Assembly: GCA_046351455.1 (NCBI GenBank)
Contig: JAXLYM010000007.1
Span: 62,001-126,000, forward strand
Reading direction: 5' to 3'
Origin: JADJRH01 sp046351455
GTDB lineage: Bacteria; Myxococcota_A; Polyangia; Polyangiales; Polyangiaceae
DNA: 64,000 bases
The notes beneath the pieces were generated by a model, which saw nothing but the letters and a program-made list of their open reading frames with translations, was not told the origin of the DNA and made no database searches. A program made the position numbers and the translations under genes. Shown in pieces: positions 52,919-60,760 of the stretch; within the stretch, counting starts at the first letter, position 1; every line of letters starts with the position of its first letter.

Positions 52919-53854
52919 TCAGCCCGCGTCCTTCTTGGCGCGGTAGCAGTCGCGGCAGAGGATCTCGCGGCCCTCCTGCGGCTTGAACGGCACCTCGGAC
53001 GCGGCGCCGCACTGAGCGCACGTGATCGGGAAGCTGGGACGATCGGGGCGCGGGGCGCGGGGCGCGTGATCGTGGCCGTGATCGCCGCGCGGGGCGCCGC
53101 GGTGCTCGCGCGGCGGTCCCTGGCGATCCGGAGCCGGGCCGCGTCGATCGTCGCCGCGACCGGGGCCGCGACGGAAGCCGCCCGGCGCGCCGCTATTGTC
53201 GCCGCGCGGCGGTCCTTGATCGCGATCGCCGCGGAAGGGCGCGCGCGGTCCGCGATCGCCGGGGGCGGGGCCACGATCGTTGCGGACCGGTCCACGATCG
53301 CCGCCGAACGAAGGCGCGCGGTACTCGCCGTCGTTGCGCGCGGGGCGCGGGCCGCGGAAGCCGCGATCGCCGCCGAACGAAGGTGCTCGGTACTCGCCGC
53401 CGCCGCGCGGTCCGCGATCGCCGCCGTACGCCGGAGCGCGGTAGTCACCGCCGCCGCGCGGGCCCGCGTCGCCCGCGAACGAAGGCGCGCGGTACTCCCC
53501 GCGAGCGCCCTGGCCCTGCGGCTGGTTGCTGCGCGGGTGGCTGCTCGGCGGACGCGAGTCGCGGAAACCGGGCGCCCGGTACTCGCCCATGCCCCGGGAG
53601 CGATTGTCCCGCCCCGACCCCGGATCCGACATGGGGGCGCGGTACCCGTTCACGTCGCCACCGAAATGACCGCGCGGCGGGCCCTCGCGGCGATCCCCTT
53701 GAGCCTTCTGCGCGCGGCGGGTGCGGCGGCAATCCGGGCAGCGCTTCGGCGGGTCGAGGCGCTTGCTCGCGAAGCTGTCGGCCTCGGCCGCGGTGAACAC
53801 GAAGGTGGTGCCGCACTCGGCACAAGTGATGTGCTCGTCTTGATGATGTTCCAT
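52919..53854 (-). CDS. Double zinc-ribbon protein with long Gly/Arg/Asp low-complexity centre
   Basis: 311 aa from the ATG at 53854. Near the N-terminus TCAECGTTF and RCPDCRR form one four-Cys zinc ribbon (about residues 9-41). At the C-terminus TCAQCGAASE and LCRDCYRAKK form a second. Between them are about 220 residues of Gly, Arg, Asp and Pro with seven or so copies of EYRAPSFGGDRG and many RGG/RG units. Zinc ribbons of this kind bind nucleic acid, and RGG-type disordered regions in eukaryotes bind RNA and phase-separate. A role in RNA binding or condensate formation is inference. No close named bacterial family recalled. Confidence 0.8.
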   Translation of the reverse strand: MEHHQDEHITCAECGTTFVFTAAEADSFASKRLDPPKRCPDCRRTRRAQKAQGDRREGPPRGHFGGDVNGYRAPMSDPGSGRDNRSRGMGEYRAPGFRDSRPPSSHPRSNQPQGQGARGEYRAPSFAGDAGPRGGGDYRAPAYGGDRGPRGGGEYRAPSFGGDRGFRGPRPARNDGEYRAPSFGGDRGPVRNDRGPAPGDRGPRAPFRGDRDQGPPRGDNSGAPGGFRRGPGRGDDRRGPAPDRQGPPREHRGAPRGDHGHDHAPRAPRPDRPSFPITCAQCGAASEVPFKPQEGREILCRDCYRAKKDAG

Positions 53855-54128
53855 GGATGTCTCGAACGGTGGGGGTCGTGGCTCTTCGGGGGGCCTCACG
53901 GGGAGGCGTGACGTCATTCTTCGAGGGAGATGGGCCGGGGGATGGTGGGGGCGTTCTTGCGAGCGTTGCGGGGCGTGATGCCCGGGGGTGGTGGCCGTGG
54001 TGCCCGCGTGGTGGCGGGGCGTAACCCAAGGCTCATCAGCCTGCCAAAAACACGGGCCGGGTCAAGTGGAGGAAGGCGGCGGTGCTGCCGCGGCGCGCGT
54101 GTGCTAACTCGGCCGCACAAAAGCCCCG
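53855..54128. other. Divergent intergenic region, nothing identified
   Basis: About 270 bp between the zinc-ribbon gene and the KOW-ended gene. It must hold promoters for both. Rich in GGTGG/GGGGG words, without a clear palindrome or dispersed repeat. Confidence 0.4.
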
Positions 54129-55583
54129 ATGAACACCTCGCCCCTCGCCCTCACCGATCGCGACTTCGACGCCTATCTGCCAGAGAAGGCCTCGTCGAAC
54201 GCGTTCACCCGGCCCCGGCTCGAAGTGAAGCAGCGGGCCCTCGCATGGGCGCGCGCCGTGACGGCCCGCCTCGCGGAGCAAGGCTTCGGCGTCGAGGTGC
54301 ACGCCACGGACGAGCACCCGTCGCTCCGGAACAAGCGCCGCGTCGAGGCGCAGTGGGTGTTCTTCTGGCGCGACGAGGCCGCGCGGGACGAGCTGGATCG
54401 CCTGCTCGATCGGGCGCGCACGATCGCGGACGTGCTCGACGATCCGAGCCCGTACACGCGGCACGCGTTCCTCGCGCTGCGGATCGACGCGGGGTCGATC
54501 GAGGTGTGCTTCGCGGTCCACCCGGAGGCGAAGGTCGACATCGACAACCTGCGCGCGCGGCTCGGCGCGGGCTCGGAGCACCTCGCGGAGGAGCTCGCGA
54601 AGTCGCTGCACGCGCTGCCGGAGCAGTTCGAGGTGCGCGCCGGCGGGGAGTCCGGCGACGCGATGCGGCTGCCGTGCAGCGCGGCCACGCCGGAGCAGAT
54701 CGCGGCGGTGCTCGCGCGGTGCACGAGCGAGAACGTGCCGCTCTGGATCGGCTGGCGCGTGCCGCGGGCGACGGCGCTCTCGCACGCGGAGATCATCGAC
54801 GAGCAACTCGAGGACGCGGCGCTCGCGCTCTTCCCGGTGTACCGGCTCATCGCGTGGTCGCGCGACAACGATCGCATCGGCGTCGACGGCGTCATCGAGG
54901 ATCGGAAGGCCGAGCAGGCGCGATCGCACGCGGAGGCCGTCGCGCGCGACGAGCGGTGGAAGGCCGAGCAAGCCGCGGAGCGAGAGCGCGCCACGCAGGC
55001 CGCCCGCGCGCGCGCAGAAGAGGCCGGCGCGGGTCGCAGGCCCGTGACGCTGGCGAACCTCTTCAAGGCCGCGCCCGTGAAGGAGCCGCCGAAGGAGGCG
55101 CCGCGCGAGCCCGCGAAGGAGCCGGCGCGGGAGCCCATGAAGGCGGCGCCGCGGGAGCACGCGAGGGACGCGCGCCCGCCGAGCTCGCAGGCCGACAGCA
55201 AGCCGCGGGGCGCGCCGGATCGCGCGGCTTCGTCCCGTGACAACGGCCGGGATCGCGGCGGTCCGCCGAAGGGTCGCGGAGGCGTCCCGTCCGGCTCGCA
55301 GGCGAGGCCCACGTTCGCGTCGCGTCCGGCGCATTTCGCCGCGCCGAAGCGTGAGGGCGAGCTCGCGTGGGAGAAGGGCGCGCGCGTCGGCATCATCTCC
55401 GGCCCGTTCGCCGGCAAGGTCGGTACGATCGCCGAAATGGAAGGGACCAAGAGCGCGCGCGTGCTGCTGGGCCTGCTCTCGGCTCGGCTCGACGTGACGA
55501 ACCTCACGCTCCTCGAGAGCACCGCTCCGCCCGTGAAGACTCAGAGCGCGCCGGAAGGCGCCGCCGCGCGCAAGGCTCCTTGA
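54129..55583 (+). CDS. KOW-motif protein of unknown function
   Basis: 484 aa, cytoplasmic. The N-terminal 240 residues are a globular alpha/beta region without a recognised motif (AFTRPRLEVKQRALAWARAV, LWIGWRVPRATALSH). A Glu/Arg/Ala coiled coil (about 260-300) and a Lys/Glu/Pro/Arg-rich disordered part follow. The end (about 420-470) is a KOW domain, KGARVGIISGPFAGKVGTIA, the RNA- or ribosome-contact fold of NusG and ribosomal protein L24. RNA or transcription-complex binding is therefore likely. Its stop overlaps the next start (TGATG), coupling it to the ABC exporter, an odd partnership. Confidence 0.75.
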   Translation: MNTSPLALTDRDFDAYLPEKASSNAFTRPRLEVKQRALAWARAVTARLAEQGFGVEVHATDEHPSLRNKRRVEAQWVFFWRDEAARDELDRLLDRARTIADVLDDPSPYTRHAFLALRIDAGSIEVCFAVHPEAKVDIDNLRARLGAGSEHLAEELAKSLHALPEQFEVRAGGESGDAMRLPCSAATPEQIAAVLARCTSENVPLWIGWRVPRATALSHAEIIDEQLEDAALALFPVYRLIAWSRDNDRIGVDGVIEDRKAEQARSHAEAVARDERWKAEQAAERERATQAARARAEEAGAGRRPVTLANLFKAAPVKEPPKEAPREPAKEPAREPMKAAPREHARDARPPSSQADSKPRGAPDRAASSRDNGRDRGGPPKGRGGVPSGSQARPTFASRPAHFAAPKREGELAWEKGARVGIISGPFAGKVGTIAEMEGTKSARVLLGLLSARLDVTNLTLLESTAPPVKTQSAPEGAAARKAP

Positions 55584-57424
55584 TGGACGCTCGCGCGACG
55601 AACGCCGCGGACGCGGCGCCCGTGCAGTATCCGATCGGGCTCGGGGACCAGTTCCGCAAGAACCTCCACCTCTACGGGGGCGGCGCGCTCCTGCTCATCG
55701 CGCAGCAGTCGCTGACGGGGTACGGCGATCTGCGCGTGCGCGTCGCGGTCGACTCGATCGTCGCGGGGGAGCATCGCCCGGCGGTGACGGCGGCGGCGAC
55801 GTTCCTCGGCGTCAGCATCACGGCGGCGATCGTGCGCTGGGGCTCGCGCATCACGATGTTCACGGGCGGCCGCAACGTCGAGTACGAGATGCGCGCGGCG
55901 CTCCTCGCGCGGCTCCACACGCTCGGCGGCTCGTTCTTCCGCAAGATGCCGACCGGCGACATCATGAGCCGCGCGACCAACGATCTGACGCAGGTGCGCC
56001 TCCTGCTCGGGTTCGGCATCCTCAACGTGATCGGCTCGGTCGCGGCGCTGGTGAGCGCGCTCTGGGTCATGGTCGCGCAGTCGCTGCAGCTCACGCTCGC
56101 GGCGCTCGTCACGATGCCGCTCCTCATGCTCGTGACGCGGAGCTTCTCGTCGAAGATGTTCTCGCGCACGCGGGAGAACCAGGAGGCGATCGGCAAGATG
56201 AGCGACCGCGTCCTCGCGAGCCTCGCGGGCGTGCGCGTCGTGCGCTCGTTCTCGCTGGAAGAGGCCGAGATCGCCGCGTTCACGAAGACCAACGATCAGT
56301 ACCTCGACAAGAGCCTCGCGCTCGCGCGGCTCCGCGGATCGATGGGGCCGCTCATGGGCGCGATCAGCAGCGTCGGCATCCTCGTCGTCGTGTGGTTCGG
56401 CGGACACCTCATCCAGAAGGGCGATCTGACGCCGGGCGCGTTCGTCTCGTTCTTCATGGCCCTCCTCCGGCTCACGTGGCCGCTGCTCGCGCTCGGGTTC
56501 GTGGCGTCGATCATCCAGCGCGGCCGCGCCTCGTACGCGCGGCTCCGCCAGATCTACGAGGCCGTGCCCGACATCGCGGACGGGCCGCTCCCGGCGCTGA
56601 GAGAGGTGCGCGGCGCGGTGCGCGTGAGCCACCTGTCGTTCGCGCACGGCAAGCGCACGGTCGTCGACGACGTGAGCTTCGAGGTGCCCGCGGGCGGCTC
56701 GCTCGCGATCGTGGGGCCGACCGGCTCGGGCAAGACCACCATCGCGATGCTCCTGTCGCGCCTCTACCCGACCCCGGACAAGACGGTCTTCCTGGACGAC
56801 GCGGACATCTGCGCGCTGCCGCTGCGGACGGTGCGCGCGAGCATCGGCTACGCGCAGCAGGACGCGTTCCTCTTCTCGACGACGGTCGCGCGCAACGTGG
56901 GGTACGCGCTCGACGAGACGGACAGCCCCGACGCGATGGAGCACGTGCGGCGCGCCGCGCGCGAGGCCTCCGTGCTCGAGGAGGTGGAGGGGCTCCCCGA
57001 CGGGTTCGATACGGTCGTCGGCGAGCGCGGCGTGCAGCTCTCGGGCGGTCAGCGGCAACGCGTGGCCCTCGCGCGGGCGCTCCTGCGCGAGCCGCCGGTC
57101 CTCGTGCTGGACGATCCGCTCTCCGCCGTCGACGCGAAGACCGAGGCGGCGATCCTGGAGGCGATCGATCGCCAGGCGAAGGACCGCACGCTCATCCTCA
57201 TCTCGCACCGGGTCGCCGCCGCGCGCCGCTGCGATCGGATCGTCGTCCTCGACGAGGGCAAGGTGGTGCAGCAGGGCACGCACGACGAGCTCGTGAAGCA
57301 GGACGGCCTCTACGCGTCGTTCGCGGCCGAGCAGCAGATCGAGCAGGACCTGGAGGCGCTCGGCGCCATGGACTTCGGGCCGGACTCGTCGTCGGTCCCG
57401 CTCGTCTCCGAGGGGGCCGCGTGA
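55583..57424 (+). CDS. ABC exporter half-transporter, subunit with degenerate Walker B
   Basis: 613 aa: six membrane helices (about 30-310) fused to an ATPase domain. Walker A GPTGSGKTT (about 378), Q-loop YAQQD, signature LSGGQRQ, and H-loop SHR are present. Walker B ends LVLDDPLSAVD, with Asp where the catalytic Glu normally stands. That pattern marks the degenerate-site subunit of heterodimeric exporters such as TM287/288 or BmrCD. The partner follows with a 4-bp GTGA overlap. The substrate is unknown; lipids, drugs or peptides are all possible. It starts inside the stop codon of the KOW gene. Confidence 0.9.
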   Translation: MDARATNAADAAPVQYPIGLGDQFRKNLHLYGGGALLLIAQQSLTGYGDLRVRVAVDSIVAGEHRPAVTAAATFLGVSITAAIVRWGSRITMFTGGRNVEYEMRAALLARLHTLGGSFFRKMPTGDIMSRATNDLTQVRLLLGFGILNVIGSVAALVSALWVMVAQSLQLTLAALVTMPLLMLVTRSFSSKMFSRTRENQEAIGKMSDRVLASLAGVRVVRSFSLEEAEIAAFTKTNDQYLDKSLALARLRGSMGPLMGAISSVGILVVVWFGGHLIQKGDLTPGAFVSFFMALLRLTWPLLALGFVASIIQRGRASYARLRQIYEAVPDIADGPLPALREVRGAVRVSHLSFAHGKRTVVDDVSFEVPAGGSLAIVGPTGSGKTTIAMLLSRLYPTPDKTVFLDDADICALPLRTVRASIGYAQQDAFLFSTTVARNVGYALDETDSPDAMEHVRRAAREASVLEEVEGLPDGFDTVVGERGVQLSGGQRQRVALARALLREPPVLVLDDPLSAVDAKTEAAILEAIDRQAKDRTLILISHRVAAARRCDRIVVLDEGKVVQQGTHDELVKQDGLYASFAAEQQIEQDLEALGAMDFGPDSSSVPLVSEGAA

Positions 57425-59304
57425 GCGACGCCGCGCAGAAGACCGCCGACAAGGCGAAGGCGAAGGGCCGCGGCGCCGCCGCGCTCGACAAGTTCCACGA
57501 GGAGGCGACGCTCGGGGAGTCGTACGACGCGCGCATGCTCCTGCGCCTGTGGCCGTTCCTCCGGCCGCACGCGGGCGCGCTGGCCGTGTCGCTCTGCTTC
57601 CTCCTGATCGCGTCCGGGCTCGCGATCGCGAAGCCGCTCGTGATGCGCAGCGCGCTCGACGCGATCAAGGGGCCCGAGGGCGCGAGCATGCTGACGCGCT
57701 CCGGCGTGATCCTCGCGACGCTGCTCGTCGTGGAGCAGGCCATCGCCTTCCCGCAGGTGTACCTGATGCAGCTCGCCGGCGCGCGCGCCATGAACGATCT
57801 GCGCCTGCACGTCTTCCGCTTCCTGCACACGCGCAAGCTCGGCTTCTTCGACCGCACGCCCGTCGGCCGCCTCGTCACGCGCGTCACCAACGACGTCGAC
57901 GCCATCAACGAGATGTTCGCGTCCGGCGCGCTGAACGCGTTCGGCGATCTGCTCCGCCTGCTCGGCATCGTGAGCGTGATGATCACGCTGGATCCGCAGC
58001 TCTCGCTGATCGCGTTCGTCGCGGTGCCGCCGGTCGCGATCGGCGTGAACTGGACGCGCCGCCGCATCCGCGACGCCTTCCGCGAGATCCGCGTGAAGAC
58101 CGCCCGCATGAACACGTACCTGAACGAGCAGATCTCGGGCATGGGCGTGGTGCAGGCGTACGCGCGCGAGGAGCAGAGCGCCGCCGAGTTCGACGTCATC
58201 AACGCGGCGTACCGCGCGGCGAACAACCGCTCGATCCTCTACGACTCCGCGCTCGACGCGGCGATCGAGATGGTGTCGCGCGTGTGCCTCGCGCTCATCC
58301 TCTGGTGGGCCGGCGTGCGCTCGTCGAACGTGAGCTTCGGGACGCTGTTCGCGTTCGTGTGGTTCATCGACATGTTCTTCGGCCCGATCCGCGATCTGTC
58401 GGCGCGCTACACGCTCCTGCAGTCCGCGATGGCCGGCGCCGAGCGTGTGTTCGAGCTGCTCGACAACAAGGAGGAGGACGCGGGCTCGATCGCCGCCGAT
58501 CTCCCCGCGGACGCGGCGACGAAGCCAGCGGGCGCCACCGTCCCGGCCTTCGAGATGTCGCACGTCTCCTTCGAGTACAAGCCCGGCGTGCCGATCCTCC
58601 GCGACGTCTCGCTCGCGGCGGATCCCGGCGAGAAGATCGCGATCGTCGGCGCGACCGGCGCGGGCAAGAGCACGGTGACCGCGGTGCTCCTGCGCCTCTA
58701 CGAGATCCAGAGCGGCTCCATCCACGTCTTCGGCAAGGAGGCGCGGTCGCTGTCGCGCTCGGACCTCCGCAGCAAGTTCGCGGTCGTCCCGCAGGACGTC
58801 TTCCTCTTCCCCGGCACGGTCGCGTCGAACATCGCGGCCGGCGATCCGGATCCGGACATGGAGAAGGTGACGCGCGCGCTCCGCCGCATCGACGCGCTCG
58901 ATCTGTTCGAGCGGCGCGAGGGCGGCATCCTGGCGCCCGTGCTGGAGCGCGGCTCCAACTTCTCCGCGGGCGAGCGTCAGCTCATCGCGTTCGCGCGCGC
59001 CCTCTACCGCGACCCGCCGATCATGATCCTCGACGAGGCCACCGCGAACGTCGACTCCGACACCGAGGCCCGCCTGCAGCACGCCCTGGAGAGCGCGATG
59101 AGCGGCCGCACGTCGCTCGTGATCGCGCACCGCCTCTCCACGATCCGCGCCGCGGATCGCATCGTCGTCTTCCACAAGGGCCGCGTCGTCGAGCAGGGCA
59201 CGCACGAGGCGCTGCTCGCGCAGAACGGCGTGTACGCGCGCCTCTACGAGCTCCAGTTCGCGCGCACGGCCACGCCTTCGTCCACCCGCGGGGCCGCGGC
59301 GTGA
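57421..59304 (+). CDS. ABC exporter half-transporter, catalytic partner subunit
   Basis: 627 aa from a GTG overlapping the previous stop. An Ala/Lys-rich N-terminal extension of about 35 residues precedes six membrane helices and an ATPase domain. Walker A GATGAGKST (about 410), Q-loop VPQD, Walker B IMILDEATANVD with the catalytic Glu, and H-loop AHR are normal. The signature reads NFSAGERQ in place of LSGGQ. So this subunit gives the good Walker B and the altered signature, and its partner gives the opposite. One ATP site is complete and one degenerate, as expected for a heterodimer. A hairpin terminator follows the stop codon. Confidence 0.9.
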   Translation: MSDAAQKTADKAKAKGRGAAALDKFHEEATLGESYDARMLLRLWPFLRPHAGALAVSLCFLLIASGLAIAKPLVMRSALDAIKGPEGASMLTRSGVILATLLVVEQAIAFPQVYLMQLAGARAMNDLRLHVFRFLHTRKLGFFDRTPVGRLVTRVTNDVDAINEMFASGALNAFGDLLRLLGIVSVMITLDPQLSLIAFVAVPPVAIGVNWTRRRIRDAFREIRVKTARMNTYLNEQISGMGVVQAYAREEQSAAEFDVINAAYRAANNRSILYDSALDAAIEMVSRVCLALILWWAGVRSSNVSFGTLFAFVWFIDMFFGPIRDLSARYTLLQSAMAGAERVFELLDNKEEDAGSIAADLPADAATKPAGATVPAFEMSHVSFEYKPGVPILRDVSLAADPGEKIAIVGATGAGKSTVTAVLLRLYEIQSGSIHVFGKEARSLSRSDLRSKFAVVPQDVFLFPGTVASNIAAGDPDPDMEKVTRALRRIDALDLFERREGGILAPVLERGSNFSAGERQLIAFARALYRDPPIMILDEATANVDSDTEARLQHALESAMSGRTSLVIAHRLSTIRAADRIVVFHKGRVVEQGTHEALLAQNGVYARLYELQFARTATPSSTRGAAA

Positions 59305-59312
59305 CGCGATGG

Positions 59313-59340
59313 AGCGGCGTTCCGAAAATGGAACGCTGCT
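59313..59340. terminator. Bidirectional hairpin terminator
   Basis: AGCGGCGTTCC-GAAAAT-GGAACGCTGCT: an 11-bp stem with one mismatch between the convergent stops at 59304 and 59341. It has no long T-run, but the position fits a shared terminator. Confidence 0.65.
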
Positions 59341-59808
59341 CTACGGCGTGGCGCCGGCGCTCGCGACCACGAGCAGCCAGTAGTCGACGCACTCCGCGTT
59401 GCGCAGCAGGATGTGCTGGTCGGTCACGTCGAGCAGCTCGACCTGATTGCCGCTCGCGATCCCGAGCGAGACCACCCCCTCATCCGTCGTCGTGTCGGCG
59501 TCGAAGTCGCGCGTCCCGTGCGGATCGAAGCCGACGTAGGCCTCGATCATGCGGGGCGTCGCGCCGAGGTCGTGGACGAGCTCGTAGTGCATCCCGCCCG
59601 GGAAATAGAGCAGATCCCCGTCCCACGCGGACGTCATGTACACGCCGCCCTCGACGATGCCGCCGGTGTAGCGCACGGGCGGGTTCAGCTTGATCGAGCG
59701 GTCGCAGGTCTCGGGGCCGGGGTTGTAGTCGCCGGGGCCACACCCCGCGAGCGCGATGCCCGCGGCTGCGAGCGCCGCGACGCAGGCCGACGTGCAAGAG
59801 GTTCGCAT
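59341..59808 (-). CDS. Small lipoprotein of unknown function
   Basis: 155 aa from the ATG at 59808. Signal peptide with lipobox LAGC. The mature protein is mostly beta (YTGGIVEGGVYMTSAWDGDL, MIEAYVGFDPHGTRDFDAD, DQHILLRNAECVDYWLLVV) and has two cysteines that could pair. No family recognised. It is divergent from the TSUP permease gene 66 bp away and convergent with the ABC exporter operon. Confidence 0.7.
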   Translation of the reverse strand: MRTSCTSACVAALAAAGIALAGCGPGDYNPGPETCDRSIKLNPPVRYTGGIVEGGVYMTSAWDGDLLYFPGGMHYELVHDLGATPRMIEAYVGFDPHGTRDFDADTTTDEGVVSLGIASGNQVELLDVTDQHILLRNAECVDYWLLVVASAGATP

Positions 59809-59874
59809 CCGCCGGCCGGCGTACGATACGGGCGAGCGTGGCGCAAGGCGGCCACGCACAGGAGACGATCCAGC

Positions 59875-60381
59875 ATGGGCGACGCGTGGAGCTTCATCGT
59901 GACCGGCCTCGTGGTCGGCGTGCTCTCGGGCCTCATCGGCATCGGCGGCGCGGTCGTGCTGGTGCCGGTGCTCGTGCTCGGGTTCGGCTTCTCGCAGGGC
60001 CGCGCGCAGGGCACGACGATCGGCGCGCTGGTCCCGCCCATCGGCATCTTCGCGGCGATTCAGTACTACCGAAACGGCATGCTCGACGTGCGCGTGGCGG
60101 CGCTGATCGGGCTCGGCTTCGTGTTCGGCGCGCTCGGCGGAGCGACGGTGGTCCCGTACATCCCGCAGGTCTGGCTGAAGCGGATCTTCGCCTCCGTGCT
60201 CGTGTACATGGCGATGCAGCTCCTCTTCGCGGACCCGAAGCGCAAGGCCGCGGGCGTCCTCCCCGGCCTCATCGCGATCGCCTTCTTGTGGATCGTCTAC
60301 GCGATCAAGCGCGCGCTCGGAAAGAAGCCACCGCCGCCCAAGATCGATCCGCCGCCGCCCGACACCGAGTACTACATCTGA
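59875..60381 (+). CDS. Short TSUP (TauE/SafE) family permease
   Basis: 168 aa with an AGGAG about 10 nt before the ATG. GLVVGVLSGLIGIGGAVVLVP is the typical first motif of the TauE/SafE family of sulfite/organosulfonate exporters, and QGTTIGALVPPIGIFAA is the following conserved loop. About five membrane helices are present, where full-length members have eight in two repeats (about 250 aa). It is thus roughly one repeat plus part of the second and may work as a dimer. The end is Pro-rich (KKPPPPKIDPPPPDTE). No frameshift was seen in the following DNA. Repeat R8 follows 41 bp later. Confidence 0.8.
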   Translation: MGDAWSFIVTGLVVGVLSGLIGIGGAVVLVPVLVLGFGFSQGRAQGTTIGALVPPIGIFAAIQYYRNGMLDVRVAALIGLGFVFGALGGATVVPYIPQVWLKRIFASVLVYMAMQLLFADPKRKAAGVLPGLIAIAFLWIVYAIKRALGKKPPPPKIDPPPPDTEYYI

Positions 60382-60421
60382 CCGGGAAACGAGAGTGCTT
60401 CCAAGGAGCGCGGAACGAAGC

Positions 60422-60494
60422 TCAGGTGCCCACCCCCGGTCCGTGCTCGCTTCGCTGCGCGCGGCCCGCCCCGCCCAAATCTCTCGCTTCGCAA
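60422..60494 (+). repeat. Family R repeat copy R8 (truncated)
   Basis: CAGGTGCCCACCCCCGG head, arm CCCCGCCCAAAT and CTCTCGCTTCGC loop, but no second arm: family C sequence follows instead. Sense orientation, 41 bp after the permease stop. Confidence 0.78.
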
Positions 60495-60506
60495 AACGTC
60501 AACGAC

Positions 60507-60588
60507 TGCATCCGTTCCGCTGCGGACTCCGCGGAGCCAAGCTCCGCTCCGCCTACGCGGACCGGACTCCGTCGTTCCAGTGGCGGCC
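60507..60588 (+). repeat. Family C palindromic repeat copy C2
   Basis: GCGGACTCCGCGGAGCC, CTCCGCTCCGCCTACGC and CGGACTCCGTCGTTCCAGTG match C3 with about ten differences. Confidence 0.72.
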
Positions 60589-60601
60589 GGCTCGTTCAGG
60601 G

Positions 60602-60638
60602 CGGGGGAGTGAAACGAGGGGGCGGAGCCCCCTTGTAA
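60602..60638 (+). repeat. Family B hairpin repeat copy B3
   Basis: GGGGGAGTGAAACGA, hairpin GGGGGC-GGA-GCCCCC, TTGTAA. Preceded by GCTCGTTCAGGGC, which also precedes a B fragment at 25837. Confidence 0.75.
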
Positions 60639-60644
60639 CGTCGA

Positions 60645-60727
60645 GGACTGCGTCCACTCAGCTACGGACTCCGCGGAGCCAGACTCCGCTCCGCCTACGC
60701 TGAGCGGACTCCGTCCTCCCAGTGGCG
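60645..60727 (+). repeat. Family C palindromic repeat copy C3
   Basis: Closest relative of C1. Contains CTCAGC near its start and GCTGAG near its end as distant inverted arms around GGACTCCGCGGAGCC. Confidence 0.8.
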
Positions 60728-60760
60728 CCCTTTGTAAATCCGACTCGAACGAGACGAGAT

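Larger units (their letters stand above)
60382..60760. other. Intergenic repeat mosaic R8-C2-B3-C3
   Basis: About 380 bp between convergent genes made almost entirely of dispersed repeats: R8 (60422-60494), C2 (60507-60588), B3 (60602-60638), C3 (60645-60727), ending in TTTGTAAAT as after family B. No gene. Confidence 0.75.
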
